Source: Glandiceps talaboti
Lineage: Eukaryota; Hemichordata; Enteropneusta; Spengelidae
DNA length: 64,000 bases
NCBI RefSeq assembly: GCF_964340395.1
Contig: NC_135570.1
Span: forward strand, 6,222,822 to 6,286,821
Reading direction: 5' to 3'
Shown in pieces: positions 14,201 to 25,654 of this stretch. Both the position numbers and the translations under genes were made by a program. Each line of letters opens with the position of its first letter. The stretch's first letter is position 1. The notes under the pieces are model-generated. The model was given only the letters and a program-made list of their open reading frames with translations. It ran no database searches and was not told the origin of the DNA.

Positions 14201-17200
14201 CTGTCATATTAACATTGTCTTCAAGGTCATCCTGTGAATTTCTGATGTCATGATGGACGTAAAAATAACAACTTTTATTTATGTACTTTTTGTTTGCTTG
14301 TTAAGTCACTGAATTATTTTGCAAGTCATGTCAAGCAAATATCCCGGTGAAAATATCTGGACAGAAAAGACCTTGCTAATACTGTTACAATAGGTTGAAA
14401 TGTTCACCAATGTCAGTGTGACATCTACTCCGAAGTGTTAGTATGTACAGTGTGCATGTCCTTTGAACTGTGACCTGTTTTCAGTAATATAAAACCTTGT
14501 CAATGTATTGGCATAACTGTCATTGAAGTCTTAACATCAAGACAGCATTTTGTATTGGCCTTGAAGGTAGAGTTCATAATAATACGATGTACCTACTTTA
14601 TTGTTTTCAACTATACAACAACTGAATTGTCAAATGGAGAAACTGGTGTTGGAGTCTTACATACATGTAGTACTGCTAGTAGATAAAACTATCTTTAATA
14701 TTACCATTATGCCTCAAACCCCTTCCCACCCTAACATAGTCAGCCAAAATTGATGATTGTTGCACGTTTCAGACAGCACAATCAATTTCAAATTATTATA
14801 TACATAATATGTAGTATTATGAAGACAACACCAGTACATGTACATGTATGTAGTGAGAAAAATGCATTTTTATTGACACTTTAAATTTTTTCGTTTACTA
14901 TATATAGCGAAAATTCAATGTGTTGACCAATGTGTAAGGGTGCTATGTCATGGTGTACCTTACAGACTACATGTACCCCACCACAAACTAAAAGAGTATT
15001 GTGTTTTTACCCAACATTGAACTATTGTTTTCACCCCTAACAGTACATTTGTATGTTGGTGTAACTATCTTAGGAGTTTCACTGCAGCATATTATTTTGT
15101 CCTTGAAGAAATTGTCAACCTTTGTTCAACTGTGGTAATTAATACCTGTCCGACCTTTTCTGGTTTTTAACAATTCTGAATGTATAATTACAATAGTACT
15201 GTACATCCGGATTGTTTTGTCCTTGAAGGACTTGTCAATCTTTGTTAAACTTTGATTTGATAGTAAATGTACCATTTATATTTAAATAACATTTATACTG
15301 AATCAAGGGTATATTTTGACAAGTCAAGCTTTGCATAAAACTATTGTTTTTGACTAGGTTTGTGATGTCATTGATAAGAAAGTTTGATAGCTGGTAAAAC
15401 TTGCCTTTACATTGTATGTTCAATTTGATGTGCGCCCTCTGGAGAGACAATTTAAGTGATCATCAGATCAAAAGTGTTTTTTACAGATTTGATGATGGTG
15501 CCAAATGACACATGTAGTGCACAATGTGAGGCTAGTTAGTATTCATGTATTTTAATAAGACTGATGAATATATTATACTTTGGTATCCTATATGTAACAT
15601 CTTGCACTATATAATGTGTTGATGGTGATTGCATTGGTGTCTTATTCACATCTTGCCTGCTATATTGGGTAGCCATAATTGTGATTAAAAAGTGATGGTA
15701 GTCGGTATGTGTGTATTGGCGATTGGATAGCCATGTCAAATCAATAGTATACTATACTACTGTAATATTATAGTCAATGTATTACTACAGTGTTAGTTTA
15801 AAAGTACAGGTACCGAAGTGAAAGATAAATATGTAAATGAAAGTGCCAGACCTTGTCTTCAGGTGTACATGGTATTCAAGAAGTTTTGAAGTAGGAGACT
15901 GGCCACATTAAAAACCTGGAGTGGGGTGGAGTGGGGGTGGGGGTGGTGGGGGTGGGGGTGGGGGTTGCTACCAGCAGGTTCATTGGGTTCATGAAAGGTC
16001 CAGAGGCAAAGGTATATGCTGTTCATTCAAATGTTAATAAGTAGGGGAACGAGAGCTATCAAAGTGGTATTTCAGCAGGAGACATTTCGTAATTTGCTGA
16101 CATAAAGCTTGGTTCGTATTAGGATTTAAACTGTAGATGTTAGAAACAGTTGACTGGTAGATCTATAGAAAAAGTTAGTCATCAACAACTATATGTTTTC
16201 ACTGATATGATAACACTAATATGAGAACCTGGGATGGAATCTTTGGCCTTTAACTGTGGCATACTGTGATGATTGTCAGTTCCTATGATGTTACACATGT
16301 ACTTGTTGCATAGGAAATAATTCAATAGTCATCAGCAGGACTTGCAAAGAAATCAAATTGATAGATGGCTGGTGCTTAGTGAATTACTCACTGGGTGTAT
16401 TAGATTTAGAGAAAGTGCGGTTATTGGTTTGGTATAGAACAGATTATAAAGTTTGTTTAGCTACTGACTACAACAAGCAGTTGAGTTATATCTTGGTATT
16501 GTGATATAAATAAAGTCAAATCTAGGGTGGATTATACAGTGATGACAGCTGTACACATCTATAATGTACCCTGATTGTTTATTTTTGAATTGATTGTTTA
16601 CATCAGCTGTAGATAACACATGGTACACAGTACTATGATGAATGTATTGTATAGTACCTGAAACTCATTTGATATTCATAATATTGAATTTTAAATTTAT
16701 TTTTCAGTAATATTATGAGATATAAAATTTATTGCATAGTTACATGTGTGTGTCAATATGTTATCCAAAATCTCACAGTAAAGGAAGGGTTAGGTTGATT
16801 ATGAATGTTGGTTTGCCGTAAGGGAATGAGACAGACAGACAGCACCATATCAAAACTTCCCCCCTTATTGGAAAAAACTAGTAAAACAGTGTGTTCATCA
16901 GGAAATAAGTAGTGTTAATGATGATTTATTCTAATGTCCTGGCAGTCAGAGAGTGTGGGACAAGAAATATGGAATCAAATCAATATAGAACCAAATCAAA
17001 TCAATCAATCAAAGCTAAAGTAAAAAGTTAGAGTTAAAGTTACGCTTTTGCCAGAATAAAGAAAACGTGAGAAAAAAAACCCACACACCAATGCGACAAC
17101 AATTTCTGAACTTGTGTGATATTCCATCACAGCCCACTTCTATTAATCCCACCCTTTCTATACCTTGAAATATTGACTTTATTATTAAACTAGAATACAG

Positions 17201-20200
17201 GTGTTATGTTGACATTTCCATGTGAATGAAAAAAAAACACTTTTTTTATGAAGTCAGCTTGTGGTAGTTAAATTTAAATTAATTAATTTTCTTTTTTTTC
17301 GTTTACAGATAAATTATGTGACCAAGTAAGCGATGCAGTACTAGATGCTCATCTTCAGCAGGATCCCAATGCCAAAGTTGCTTGTGGTAAGTTAAATATG
17401 TAGTTTCCATGGTAATGGTTTCCTGTGAAATATGGCTGTGATTATAGGAACTCATAGAACTTTTCATAGCTTTGTTGTATGAGTGTCAAACTACATATTA
17501 GGTGTAATTCGTTGTCATAGTTTATTATGTAGTGGTTACCAGGAAACAGTTTCTTCACCCTTAAGGAAGCGGAAAGTTTATGGACGGTAATAAACTAAGA
17601 CAAAAACAGGTGTAAATGTAAACTTTTTATAGCCGTTTTTTGTACTAAATATTTATCACAGAGATCGCATATCTCATGATCTTTTATATACATGTACACT
17701 TGACCTGAAAAGGTGAAGTACAAATTGTATCATTTAGATCCAACTTATCTTTACATGTGCATAAGTTCATGGTTATTGGCATTGTGTTTCTGGGTTCTTT
17801 GAAAGTTCATGGACAGGCTCTGATAGAGAGTGATATATTCTGATTTTGTAGAACTTGTTTTTGGCGATTGAAATTGAAACACTTTAATTTTGTAGAATTT
17901 GTTTCAAAATACACATCTACTGTGGCATTAAAAAATAAGTGAAATTTCTTTGTTCATTATATGTGTGTGGTAATTTTGAATTCAAAATTCAATTTCTGAT
18001 TATTTTGTGGTTGAACCTTCTAGTGACTGTCAGGGACTCGGTCAAAATTTTCCCATGTACAGTTACAATCACAAAACCAGAAACAAAATGTCATCTAGTC
18101 TGACAAAGTCTTACTAACAGCGCTACATTTTATCACCTGGTTCAACAAAAATGTTACCAACAGTGCTACATTTTAATGTCTGCCTCAACAAAAATCTTGC
18201 CATCAGAGGTATTTCTTGAACAAGATGATAAAATGTAGCACTGTTGGTAAGATTTATGTTGAGCCAGATGATAAAATGTAGTATTGTTAGAAAGATTTTT
18301 GTCGAGTCAGACAATGTTTTGTGTCAGGTTTCCTAATTTTAATTGTAAAAGTTGTAGTTCTTCACTATTTTGAGATGCATGGACAATATTCTTGTTTACT
18401 CTTGTGTATTGGATATTGTACATGTTAATGAGAGGTCAGGTGTATCCATAAGTAGTAGAGTAACATGTTGAAAACTTGATTTTAGGGTGCAGACTCAAAA
18501 ATAAATTTGATTGGATTTATTCCACCATACAACTCCAACAATATGTTTGCCCACAGGTGATTCCATACTGTTCAGAATGATTATATATTACAAGTAAGTC
18601 ATTAAATGTAACAAAACAATTTAGTGCAGCTTTAACAAAACTTTGCTTTCTTTCTGCTATAGAAACCTGCACCAAAACTGGTATGGTTTTAATATGTGGT
18701 GAAATTACATCAAAAGCTGTTGTCGATTATCAGAAAGTTGTACGTGACACAGTCAAGAAGATAGGATATGATGATGGATCAAAAGGTAAGTTGTATATCT
18801 CCAGAAAATTGAACTTAATATTACTTGCACTGATGCATGCACATACAAGTAATGTACTACCAAAAACATTCTTGCATACAGGGTATACAATTTTTCTATA
18901 TACATGAAGTCATGAGGGTTAGCCCTCACTGAAACCATGACGGATGGCCCTCACTGGACGTCTTGGGAGACACGTGTTTATGTACTTAAAGAACTATCCA
19001 GTATAAATAAAGATTATTATTATTAGTAGTATTATGTGAACTTGCAGTTGTATTTTTTTAAAACAAAAATTTGTAGTTTTGGATAAACATCGTGTAATAA
19101 TAACAGAACCCCATGACATGTCAGTGTCAGTATTTATACTCTGGGGGTATTTGATGTCATGCTAGCAGTGTGTTCTATTGCACTTTCACTTTCTATACTT
19201 GTTGTGAAAATACAGCAGCACTCAAGTACTTGTAGTTATATCCCAAGTGTGCCATTCTGGTACTTGTGTATCATGGGTTTCTGTCTTGTAACTGCCAAGA
19301 TTTCTTGATTCATGTATGGTGATAGAATAAAAGACTAGTGGTAGTGTAGTTGAAAGTGTGTCTGCAACACCAGAAAGATCAGTTTTGATGATAAATAAAT
19401 AAATAAATGCAACAAAGCAGATAGGTACTACAAGATAGTGATGATACTGTTTTTGTACATCGATATGGACACATTGGTCAGATTTGGTGAATTACTATCT
19501 TGAATCAGAATAACACTTGATGTATTCCTCTTACAGGGTTCGATTGCAAAACCTGCAATGTACTCGTAGCTATTGAACAACAGGCTCCAGAAATTGCAGC
19601 TGGTGTACATATAAACAGGAAAGAGGAGGATATCGGTGCTGGAGATCAGGGTCTTATGTTTGGCTATGCCACAGATGAGACTGAAGAATGCATGCCATTG
19701 ACTGTCGATCTGGCTCATGCCCTCAATCGTAAATTAGCAGAAAACAGACGCAATGGCACGATGCCATATTTGCGACCAGATTCTAAGACTCAGGTATGAT
19801 GACATGATTTTGCAACTGTCATGAATGAGCCAGACTAGTATGATCTCTCTAAAAATGATATACCAGGGATCTCAAGGTGTATGACCGTTGGCATAGAGAG
19901 GGAATAGTGAGAGAGAGAGAGAGTGCGCCAAAGTGAAACATCTTTTTGTGTATCTGGTACTTTTGAAACATTTTAAAACCTGTACTTGTGAAATATATTT
20001 ACTTGTACCTGCTTGCTAAAACATTTTCTAGTGTAGTGTTTAGATGTAACAACAATTTCACAACCATAATGAGGGAACATAAATTATCGATGAATAACGC
20101 AAGTATTATAAATTTCCCACTGTAAAGCAATATGGCCAAATGTAGAGTATTTATATTTTGTGTGGTACAATATGGGGACAGTCAAATTATTCCTCGCGGA

Positions 20201-23200
20201 TATAAGTTGTATTTGAAATTTAGTTAATGACCCCAGGCATGAAACTGGTTTCCCACTCAAAACATGAAAAATATCTTGTTAATTTACCCAATTTCATTTG
20301 ATCAGTAATCAGGGTTCATGAAGTTGCCATGGTAACAAGCAATTCCCTGTTACATGCCTTAGGCCTCTAACACAATGACATTAATCTTATAGTGGGTAGC
20401 TTTATAGCATTATCTGTCATTTTGCACTTCTCTGGAAATGTGCGACTTTATGGAGATTAGCCTAGTCTTGCTGAATTTATTTTTCAAATCACTAGGAACA
20501 AAAACTCTTGGAAAATGGCGAAACTATAATTCCGGATATCCCAGGAAACATGAACATTTTTATGGTGCAGTCGAGATACATTGTTAATTGGTTATACGAG
20601 GGCTTATGATGTATCTCAACAGTGCCGTAAACATTAAAGGAAATATATGCGACTTTTCAGTGCGAGAGATCAGTCTGAGTCAGGCATATCATTAATATCA
20701 CATCTATGTTTCACATGACTAGGTTACAGTAGAGTACAAGTTTGACAATGGAGCCTGCATTCCACTGCGTGTCCATACTGTTGTCATTTCAACTCAACAT
20801 AGTGAAAACATCACAAATGAAGAACTCCGTAAGGACCTCAGAGAGAAAGTCATCAAGGAAGTTATCCCAGAGAAATACTTGGATGAAAAGACAGTGTATC
20901 ATTTGAACCCCTCAGGCAGTTTTATTATGGGAGGTCCAATGGTAAGTTATTCTGTGATGTATGCAAATTAAATGCAAATATTATGCTAATATATTTGTGG
21001 TCCTATGAGAAGTCAATCTGTGATTTTTGCAAATATGCTAATTAAGCACTATTTTTGTGAGTTATTAGTGTGTGGGGAGGGGGTTGTATTGCCAGTGTAG
21101 GATACTTGAGGTAGTTCCATGTGGAGTGCTTGCCATGTTCTGTGTCACCATACATAAGTTGAGCAGAAAACACCACAAGTACCCCAAGTCCACTCTGCTA
21201 TTTACATGTCATGAGGGTTCTGTGGTCATTACATGCATTTATCAAAAATAGCAAATTTTATTTTTTAAGAAACACTTTGAAAAACCACTTTTGTGTTCAT
21301 GTGTACATGGAATGATTGTGTGCTCATTTGCATACATTTATGAATAATTTTTTCAGTATTGTGGTACAGTGTAAATGCCAACAATAGAGATGCCGGTAAT
21401 CATTGGTACATAATGATTTATAATTAACTTGACTTTCCCCATCTGTGTGTTTTGTTGTAGGGAGATGCTGGACTGACAGGCAGAAAGATTATTGTTGACA
21501 CCTATGGTGGATGGGGAGCTCACGGTGGTGGTGCCTTCTCAGGTAAAGATTACACCAAAGTAGACAGATCGGCTGCTTACGCTGCAAGATGGGTTGCCAA
21601 GTCTCTGGTCAAAGCAGGATTAGCCAGACGTGTTCTTGTACAGGTATGTTGCATAGGACTTGAATTTCAGTTGTGTAGGATCTGAATATCAATGCAAAGA
21701 CCATGTGGATAAAGAAATCACAGACATGTGTACACTACTAGTAGAACAATGTCGTGTAACACAAGGATTTAAAAACAAAGCTGATGTAACATATAGGAGT
21801 TGTACATCTTAGTTTTGGATGTGTACGAATGCTAGCCAGCCAGTAGCTCTTACTTTTTGCATTTTTATGTCCCTCGAAAAAGTATGCCAAATTAGTTCAA
21901 TTCTTCTTAGCCAAGTTTCTATGTTACCAATTGTTGATGGTACTGTGTACACTGTCTTGATGTCTGTATGTAAACTCATGAATATGGTACTTATTATCTA
22001 TCAACATTACTAAGGTTTGAGTACTAAACACTTTCATACATGGTTCAGGAAATACAACATTAGATAAATGGAAATAAGAACAACATTTTTGAAAAATATT
22101 ATTTTGAGTGCAACTACTAGGACTTTATTTGAATGTACCTTGGGCATGAATTTCACTGAAACTCAAAATTATTAAATTCCCTCCAAACTTTGCCACATGA
22201 AAGCTTGTTTATGACCCTTTTGAAATATTAACAAACAATGGGGGTGGGGTCATTATCTTGTTGTCAAGGAAATTGGCAATCTTTTGTTTTCCCATATAAT
22301 AGAATTAATACAGTATTCGGCATCCATATTGGATTCTAAAATGGTGACAACACTTTGACCTTTATCTCTGAAATGTTATGCCTTGTTTATGTCTTGATTT
22401 TAGCTGAGAATGGGTTGGAGTTTTCTCACCGTGAAAGTTTAAGCAGTTTATTGTCGAGATGCATTTCACATTAAATCTATGGTGGGCTAGAATCCACAAC
22501 TCAAATTTTGACAAAACTGATGATGAAAGCTTGTGAGGGTTTGGATTATCCAGGTACCTTTCTTATTTGTTATCAAATGTTGATTGTAAAGTTGTAATTT
22601 TGTCATCTTTAACAGGTATCATATGCCATTGGTATCGCTGAACCACTGTCCATAACTGTTTTCCACTATGGAACATCTGATAGATCAGAAGCTGAACTAC
22701 TGCAGATTGTCAAAGATAACTTTGACCTTCGACCTGGTATCATTGTAAGGTATGTGTACACTTCATTTATAACCTTATACTAGGTATACAGTCACAGTAA
22801 TTTTAATGGCAGAGTGGATTGTACGAAGAAGTGATCAAGATTCATAAATGAAAAAAAATTTTTTTTACCCCGGCATTCATTTTAAGCAAGTATATTCCCA
22901 GTTTACAGTGTGGTGTTCAGTGTGATGTTTAGTCAGATGATCAGTCAGATGATCAGTCAGGAGTCCTCATAAATGAATATTTGCATATTTCATCCAAACA
23001 TGAGTTCTGCCTACAGAGGGCGCTGTTCCATAGCCTATCAATCTAAAATGATATAGGTTTGTCAGAAAGTTGCTGTTATATTATGGCAACATACTTAATG
23101 ATTTGATGACACTTTCATGATCTTCTTTGTGGCCCTGATGAATTTTTAAATATTTTTTCTTTATCTTACAGAGAGCTGGACTTGAAAAGACCAATTTACC

Positions 23201-23280
23201 AAAACACCAGTTCTTATGGACATTTTGGACGACCCGAATTCACTTGGGAACAGCCCAAAAAATTGGTGTTTAAGGCTTAA
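2926..23280 (+). CDS. MAT2A: S-adenosylmethionine synthetase (methionine adenosyltransferase), 8 coding exons
   Basis: Coding exons are 2926-3013, 17309-17386, 18663-18785, 19537-19793, 20723-20941, 21461-21643, 22616-22749 and 23172-23280. All introns are GT-AG, phases are consistent, and the product is 396 residues (human MAT2A is 395). The cytosolic enzyme makes S-adenosylmethionine from methionine and ATP, supplying cellular methylation and polyamine synthesis. Visible hallmarks are [13 protein letters not shown] (about 19-31, ATP/methionine site, completed across the exon 1-2 junction), [12 protein letters not shown] (about 130-141) and GGGAFSGKD (about 277-285). The N-terminus up to residue 17 is the variable part. 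The start has a weak Kozak context (CAAACATGT). The protein is close to vertebrate MAT2A and MAT1A throughout; invertebrates usually have one ancestral gene, so the symbol means family, not strict orthology. Intron 1 is unusually long (14,295 nt). Confidence 0.96.
3647..3669. repeat. (AC)n microsatellite
   Basis: An uninterrupted AC dinucleotide run in MAT intron 1. Confidence 0.95.
6650..7862 (+). repeat. Diverged local duplication in MAT intron 1
   Basis: Two diverged copies share the same order of motifs: a segment with ATCTGATGCAA, then TTTGAGGTGT, then GTTTTTAC, then TTAAAGGG and GCTGAGT. Copy 1 is about 6650-6925 and copy 2 about 7440-7862. The end of copy 2 (GTGGAGTGACAGCTTGTTT) is also found at about 5247-5265, so a third partial copy exists upstream. 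The MITE-like element at 6990-7267 lies between the copies. Element type is unknown. Confidence 0.55.
6990..7267. mobile_element. hAT-like non-autonomous element (MITE) with CAGGG termini
   Basis: Terminal inverted repeats are CAGGGCTCGAAATTAAC at 6990-7006 and GTTAATTTGGAGCCCTG at 7251-7267, which pair with one mismatch. The flanks carry ATATT on both sides (6985-6989 and 7268-7272), a candidate 5-bp target duplication. CAGGG/CCCTG ends are typical of the hAT superfamily. There is no transposase. Internal sequence repeats GGTAGCCCACT-like motifs. The superfamily call is inferred from the termini. Confidence 0.6.
8721..8935 (+). repeat. Dispersed repeat family B, copy 1
   Basis: It starts near TTTTTTACTCAAGTGAAAATA and continues through a TGATTAAA block to a GGATTTCCTCAACATTTCTTC block and TTTATAAG. 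The same order of blocks occurs at about 61570-61785 on this strand and about 51300-51515 on the opposite strand. No coding capacity and no clear terminal repeats were seen. Confidence 0.55.
9190..9537 (+). repeat. Dispersed repeat family A, copy 1
   Basis: It is homologous, in inverted orientation, to about 25655-25990. Shared blocks include GCCCATGCA..CTGCAGAT, AAAAATAACCCTCCCT, GAAGACAACTGCAGAGCC, the AGTAGACTGAGTGACA block and CCAGAAAGAATTCTT. Short open frames inside it (for example 9113-9436) are not convincing genes. Type unknown; a non-autonomous transposon is likely. Confidence 0.65.
11083..11218. repeat. (CA)n and (CATA)n microsatellites
   Basis: A CA run occupies about 11083-11115 and a CATA tetranucleotide run about 11169-11218, with a short non-repetitive spacer. 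The His/Thr-rich open frames across them are artefacts. Confidence 0.95.
11360..11605 (+). repeat. Imperfect tandem repeat, three units
   Basis: The block AATTGTGCCATGTCATTGT followed by a TTTAGTTTG-like sequence recurs at about 11360, 11452 and 11573. A CTGTGGCTTA block lies between units. Units are unequal (about 92 and 121 bp) and diverged. Confidence 0.5.
13529..13698. mobile_element. hAT-type MITE with perfect 8-bp target site duplication
   Basis: The left end reads CAGTGTACCCTCTAA and the right end, read inward on the other strand, CAATGTGCCCTCTAAGCC. Both are followed by a GCCAA..TT block. Immediately outside lie identical copies of GTTACAAT at 13521-13528 and 13699-13706. An 8-bp duplication with CAGTG-type termini is diagnostic of hAT elements. 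At 170 bp it has no transposase and would need one in trans. Confidence 0.85.
15918..15965 (+). other. G-rich tract able to form a G-quadruplex
   Basis: Consecutive runs of four or five G separated by one to three T/A bases occur on the coding strand of MAT intron 1. Similar but shorter G-rich tracts lie at about 12090-12120, 12757-12793 and 13006-13032. Confidence 0.6.
17387..18662 (+). other. Intron 2 of the MAT gene
   Basis: Bounded by CTTGTG|GTAAGT and CTATAG|AAACC. It contains the four-unit inverted repeat at about 18092-18316 and is otherwise unremarkable AT-rich sequence. Confidence 0.8.
18092..18316. repeat. Long imperfect inverted repeat built from four related units
   Basis: A unit of the form GCTACATTTTATCA - TGGTTCAACAAAAAT - CTTACCAACAG appears twice in plus orientation (about 18092-18190) and twice inverted (about 18210-18316), around a spacer near 18200. 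The arms match over roughly 100 bases with scattered mismatches. It would fold in the MAT pre-mRNA. The open frame at 18123-18314 on the minus strand is a by-product. Confidence 0.7.
18786..22615 (+). other. Introns 3 to 6 of the MAT gene
   Basis: Introns 18786-19536, 19794-20722, 20942-21460 and 21644-22615 are ordinary AT-rich sequence. Notable items are a short (GA)n run near 19910-19922 and a cluster of octamer-like ATGCAAAT/ATGCTAAT motifs at 20961-21042. No nested gene was seen. Confidence 0.75.
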
Positions 23281-23428
23281 GTGACCTTTGACATTTTATG
23301 TCACCATGACTACTGTAAAATGGACAACATTCAGCTGTGAGGGGTATCTTGGTTTTGGTGATTATTTTTACCATAATGTGGCGTAGTAATTAGTTTTATT
23401 ATTCATTTTTTATTATTTTATCGATCAG

Positions 23429-23434
23429 AATAAA
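23429..23434 (+). terminator. Candidate poly(A) signal of the MAT gene
   Basis: AATAAA lies about 150 bases after the stop codon at 23280. It is the first canonical hexamer in the 3' flank. A longer 3' UTR using later signals is possible. Confidence 0.6.
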
Positions 23435-25139
23435 TATTTGATATTAGACGAGATATCCTCTGGAAAGGGACAGTGCATTAAGGGTATTTCCTTGATTGTT
23501 CATTTTTTTGTAACCACTGATAACATAATTCTTTTCTTGTAGTTATGCTATAAGGTGTGATGTATAATTTTGCAAATTTTACCTTTCTGCACTTGTTTAA
23601 TAATAAGCACCTATATGGTGAATATATTCAAATAATGATGCCAAGCCTGCCAATCTTCTAAATAGTGTTTTGTCAGTACTGGCCGCATATACTGTATAAA
23701 CTGGTTATATGTGAAGTCACAGTATACATAGACAATGTATGCAGTCAAAACGAACATAGCTAGACTTTCAAATGAACTTACGTTAAAGTCTAGCAAAGTG
23801 CATGGTAGTCAGTTTATGTCATCACCAAACATTTGTAGTATGGTACCTTCAACAGTGCTATTTTTGTGTACAGATACAAAACAGAAACCGTCATGTGTTT
23901 ATTGGTATTTCTCTATCTTGTTTTAGAGAAAGAGACAAGACCAATAGATTTAGTATTTTATTTTAGGGTAGTGTGTACAAGAAATAGTGTCAGTGAAATG
24001 TTGTGGATTGATATAGAAAAGGTATCCTAGTTGCTCGTCCTAATACCGACAGACATTAGCAGGGTCATGAACTATGAACTATGACCTCACATTGGACAAA
24101 GACTTTTGACTTTTTATAGGGATACCAGTAATACACACGGGTACAAACACCCTTGGCAAAGGAAAGAAATATAATTTCTTGACCGACTGGGAAGTCAAGG
24201 TAGCCATGGTACTCTAGTGCCCAGTATGTTTATTGTGTATGTCTAGATACATTACTATATTATCATATGCGCAGCAGTAAGAGGTATACCTGTGCCATGT
24301 TAACTTTTGTTTGTCTGCTCTATTACACTCTTGGAAGAAGTTGAAATAATTGTAAAGCACTACTACACTCATCGGGAGATTTATAACATTTAAAAGCACT
24401 ACTCTCATTGGGGAATTCAAATGTTTGTAAGCACTGTGGAGGGGAAGGGAGTTCAAGGGTCAAAGGGTAATTCATATTCAGGGTCGGAGGTTAAAGTTAA
24501 CCTTCCTTGCCATTATATGTATTTAAAAAAAGTACCATTCCAAGCACATGTTATCTCAAGTATTCACAAGCAACCTTTTTTTATTGATTCTCATCTGTGA
24601 TTTTGTTGTAATTCACTTCATAAACAAACACCAACTGATTTTGTTGTGAAATGTACCAGTACCTGTGAACGCCTTGGTGTAATATTACTACAATTCATGT
24701 TCATTCCTTCAAACCAACTCTATGGAACAATATTCAGATCAACTGGTGAATACAGAAATGTACAAATTTTAGCTTGAGATTGGTCGCAATTAAAATATAC
24801 TAAATACGGGAAAATGGAACAGTTTGTTGTATGTAATGTATGGATGTATGTGTGTATGTATGTATGTATGTATGTGTGTATGGATGGATGGATGTATGTA
24901 TGTATGTATGTATGTGTGTATGTATGGATGGATGGATGGAAATATGGTGATCGTTTTGCAGTAAAGAGTGAGGTTGCTGTTAATATTAATTTTGTGCAAT
25001 TGTACCCACACAACTCAGCCGTAGCCTAGGCCCTCTTACAAGCCAGCTCAAGAATCCCCAAACAAGTCAGTCCTATGGTCCCCCCCCCCCCCCCCATGTT
25101 GATCACAGTTGATATGAAGTACAGTAAATATGAACTGAT
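23435..25139. other. Intergenic region after the MAT gene
   Basis: No gene recognised. It contains a TATG/GATG-type tetranucleotide array at about 24837-24936, which produces artefactual Tyr/Met- or His/Thr-rich frames, and a C-run at about 25081-25095. Confidence 0.6.
24837..24941. repeat. (TATG)n/(GATG)n microsatellite
   Basis: Tetranucleotide array of TATG with interspersed TGTG and GATG units. Confidence 0.95.
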
Positions 25140-25554
25140 CAAGAGTTTAAGGGAAAGGGAGATAACACCGCGCCCACAACGGCTGATCTGTCAGCTCTGT
25201 GCTGATGCATGCTGTTGCTATAGTAAGATTCGTGAGATTCGTCCTGTTGGTGCGCCATCTTCGGCCATACACACGGAATCTAAATGCACAGGCGAGCATA
25301 GGCGAACCAAAATACGCATGCGTGAGATGTAGTTTGTGCTTTGCAGACGACACACGCAGACGATAATATGCCCAGCTGTTGTTTACAACGTTAACGTGTA
25401 ATAGCTTGTGTATGAGATGGATTCTGATGAAAAAAATTATATACACGGCGCTGTTATTGATAGTCCGTTTGGGGTATATACTGTTCCCCATGAAGAGGTG
25501 GTTGCAGTGCCGTAACGCGTCTGTGACCGGCCGTAAAATAGATCTCGTTGCGAG
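25140..25554 (+). promoter_or_regulatory. Possible promoter and first exon of an unassigned gene
   Basis: This segment is more GC-rich than its surroundings. It carries GCGCCATCTT at about 25253 (the YY1 core AAGATGGCGC on the other strand), a short open frame starting at ATG 25417 (32 codons, ending at 25515), and a strong donor-like GCGAG|GTAAGT at 25554/25555. These are features of a transcription start region with a short first exon on the plus strand. I could not connect it to downstream exons. A candidate acceptor (CTTCCAG at about 26646) and coding-like sequence near 26750-27000 lie downstream, but in-frame continuity fails. Low confidence. Confidence 0.25.
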
Positions 25555-25654
25555 GTAAGTTGATTTACGAGACCGTTAATTTCCACCATTTCCTATACGA
25601 CGTCTGCTTTTTTTTGTTTATTTTCATAATTGTAAAAGTTTCGTTTTCAATAGG

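Larger units (their letters stand above)
3014..17308 (+). other. Intron 1 of the MAT gene (14.3 kb)
   Basis: The donor is CCAG|GTACGT and the acceptor TTTACAG|ATAAA. No nested gene was recognised. It holds microsatellites (AC repeat about 3647-3669, CA and CATA repeats about 11083-11218), two MITE-like elements (6990-7267 and 13529-13698), diverged local duplications (about 6650-7862 and 11360-11600), one copy each of two dispersed repeat families (8721-8935 and 9190-9537), several G-rich tracts, and many copies of the palindrome ACATGT. Short open frames are repeat-derived or low complexity. Confidence 0.8.
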
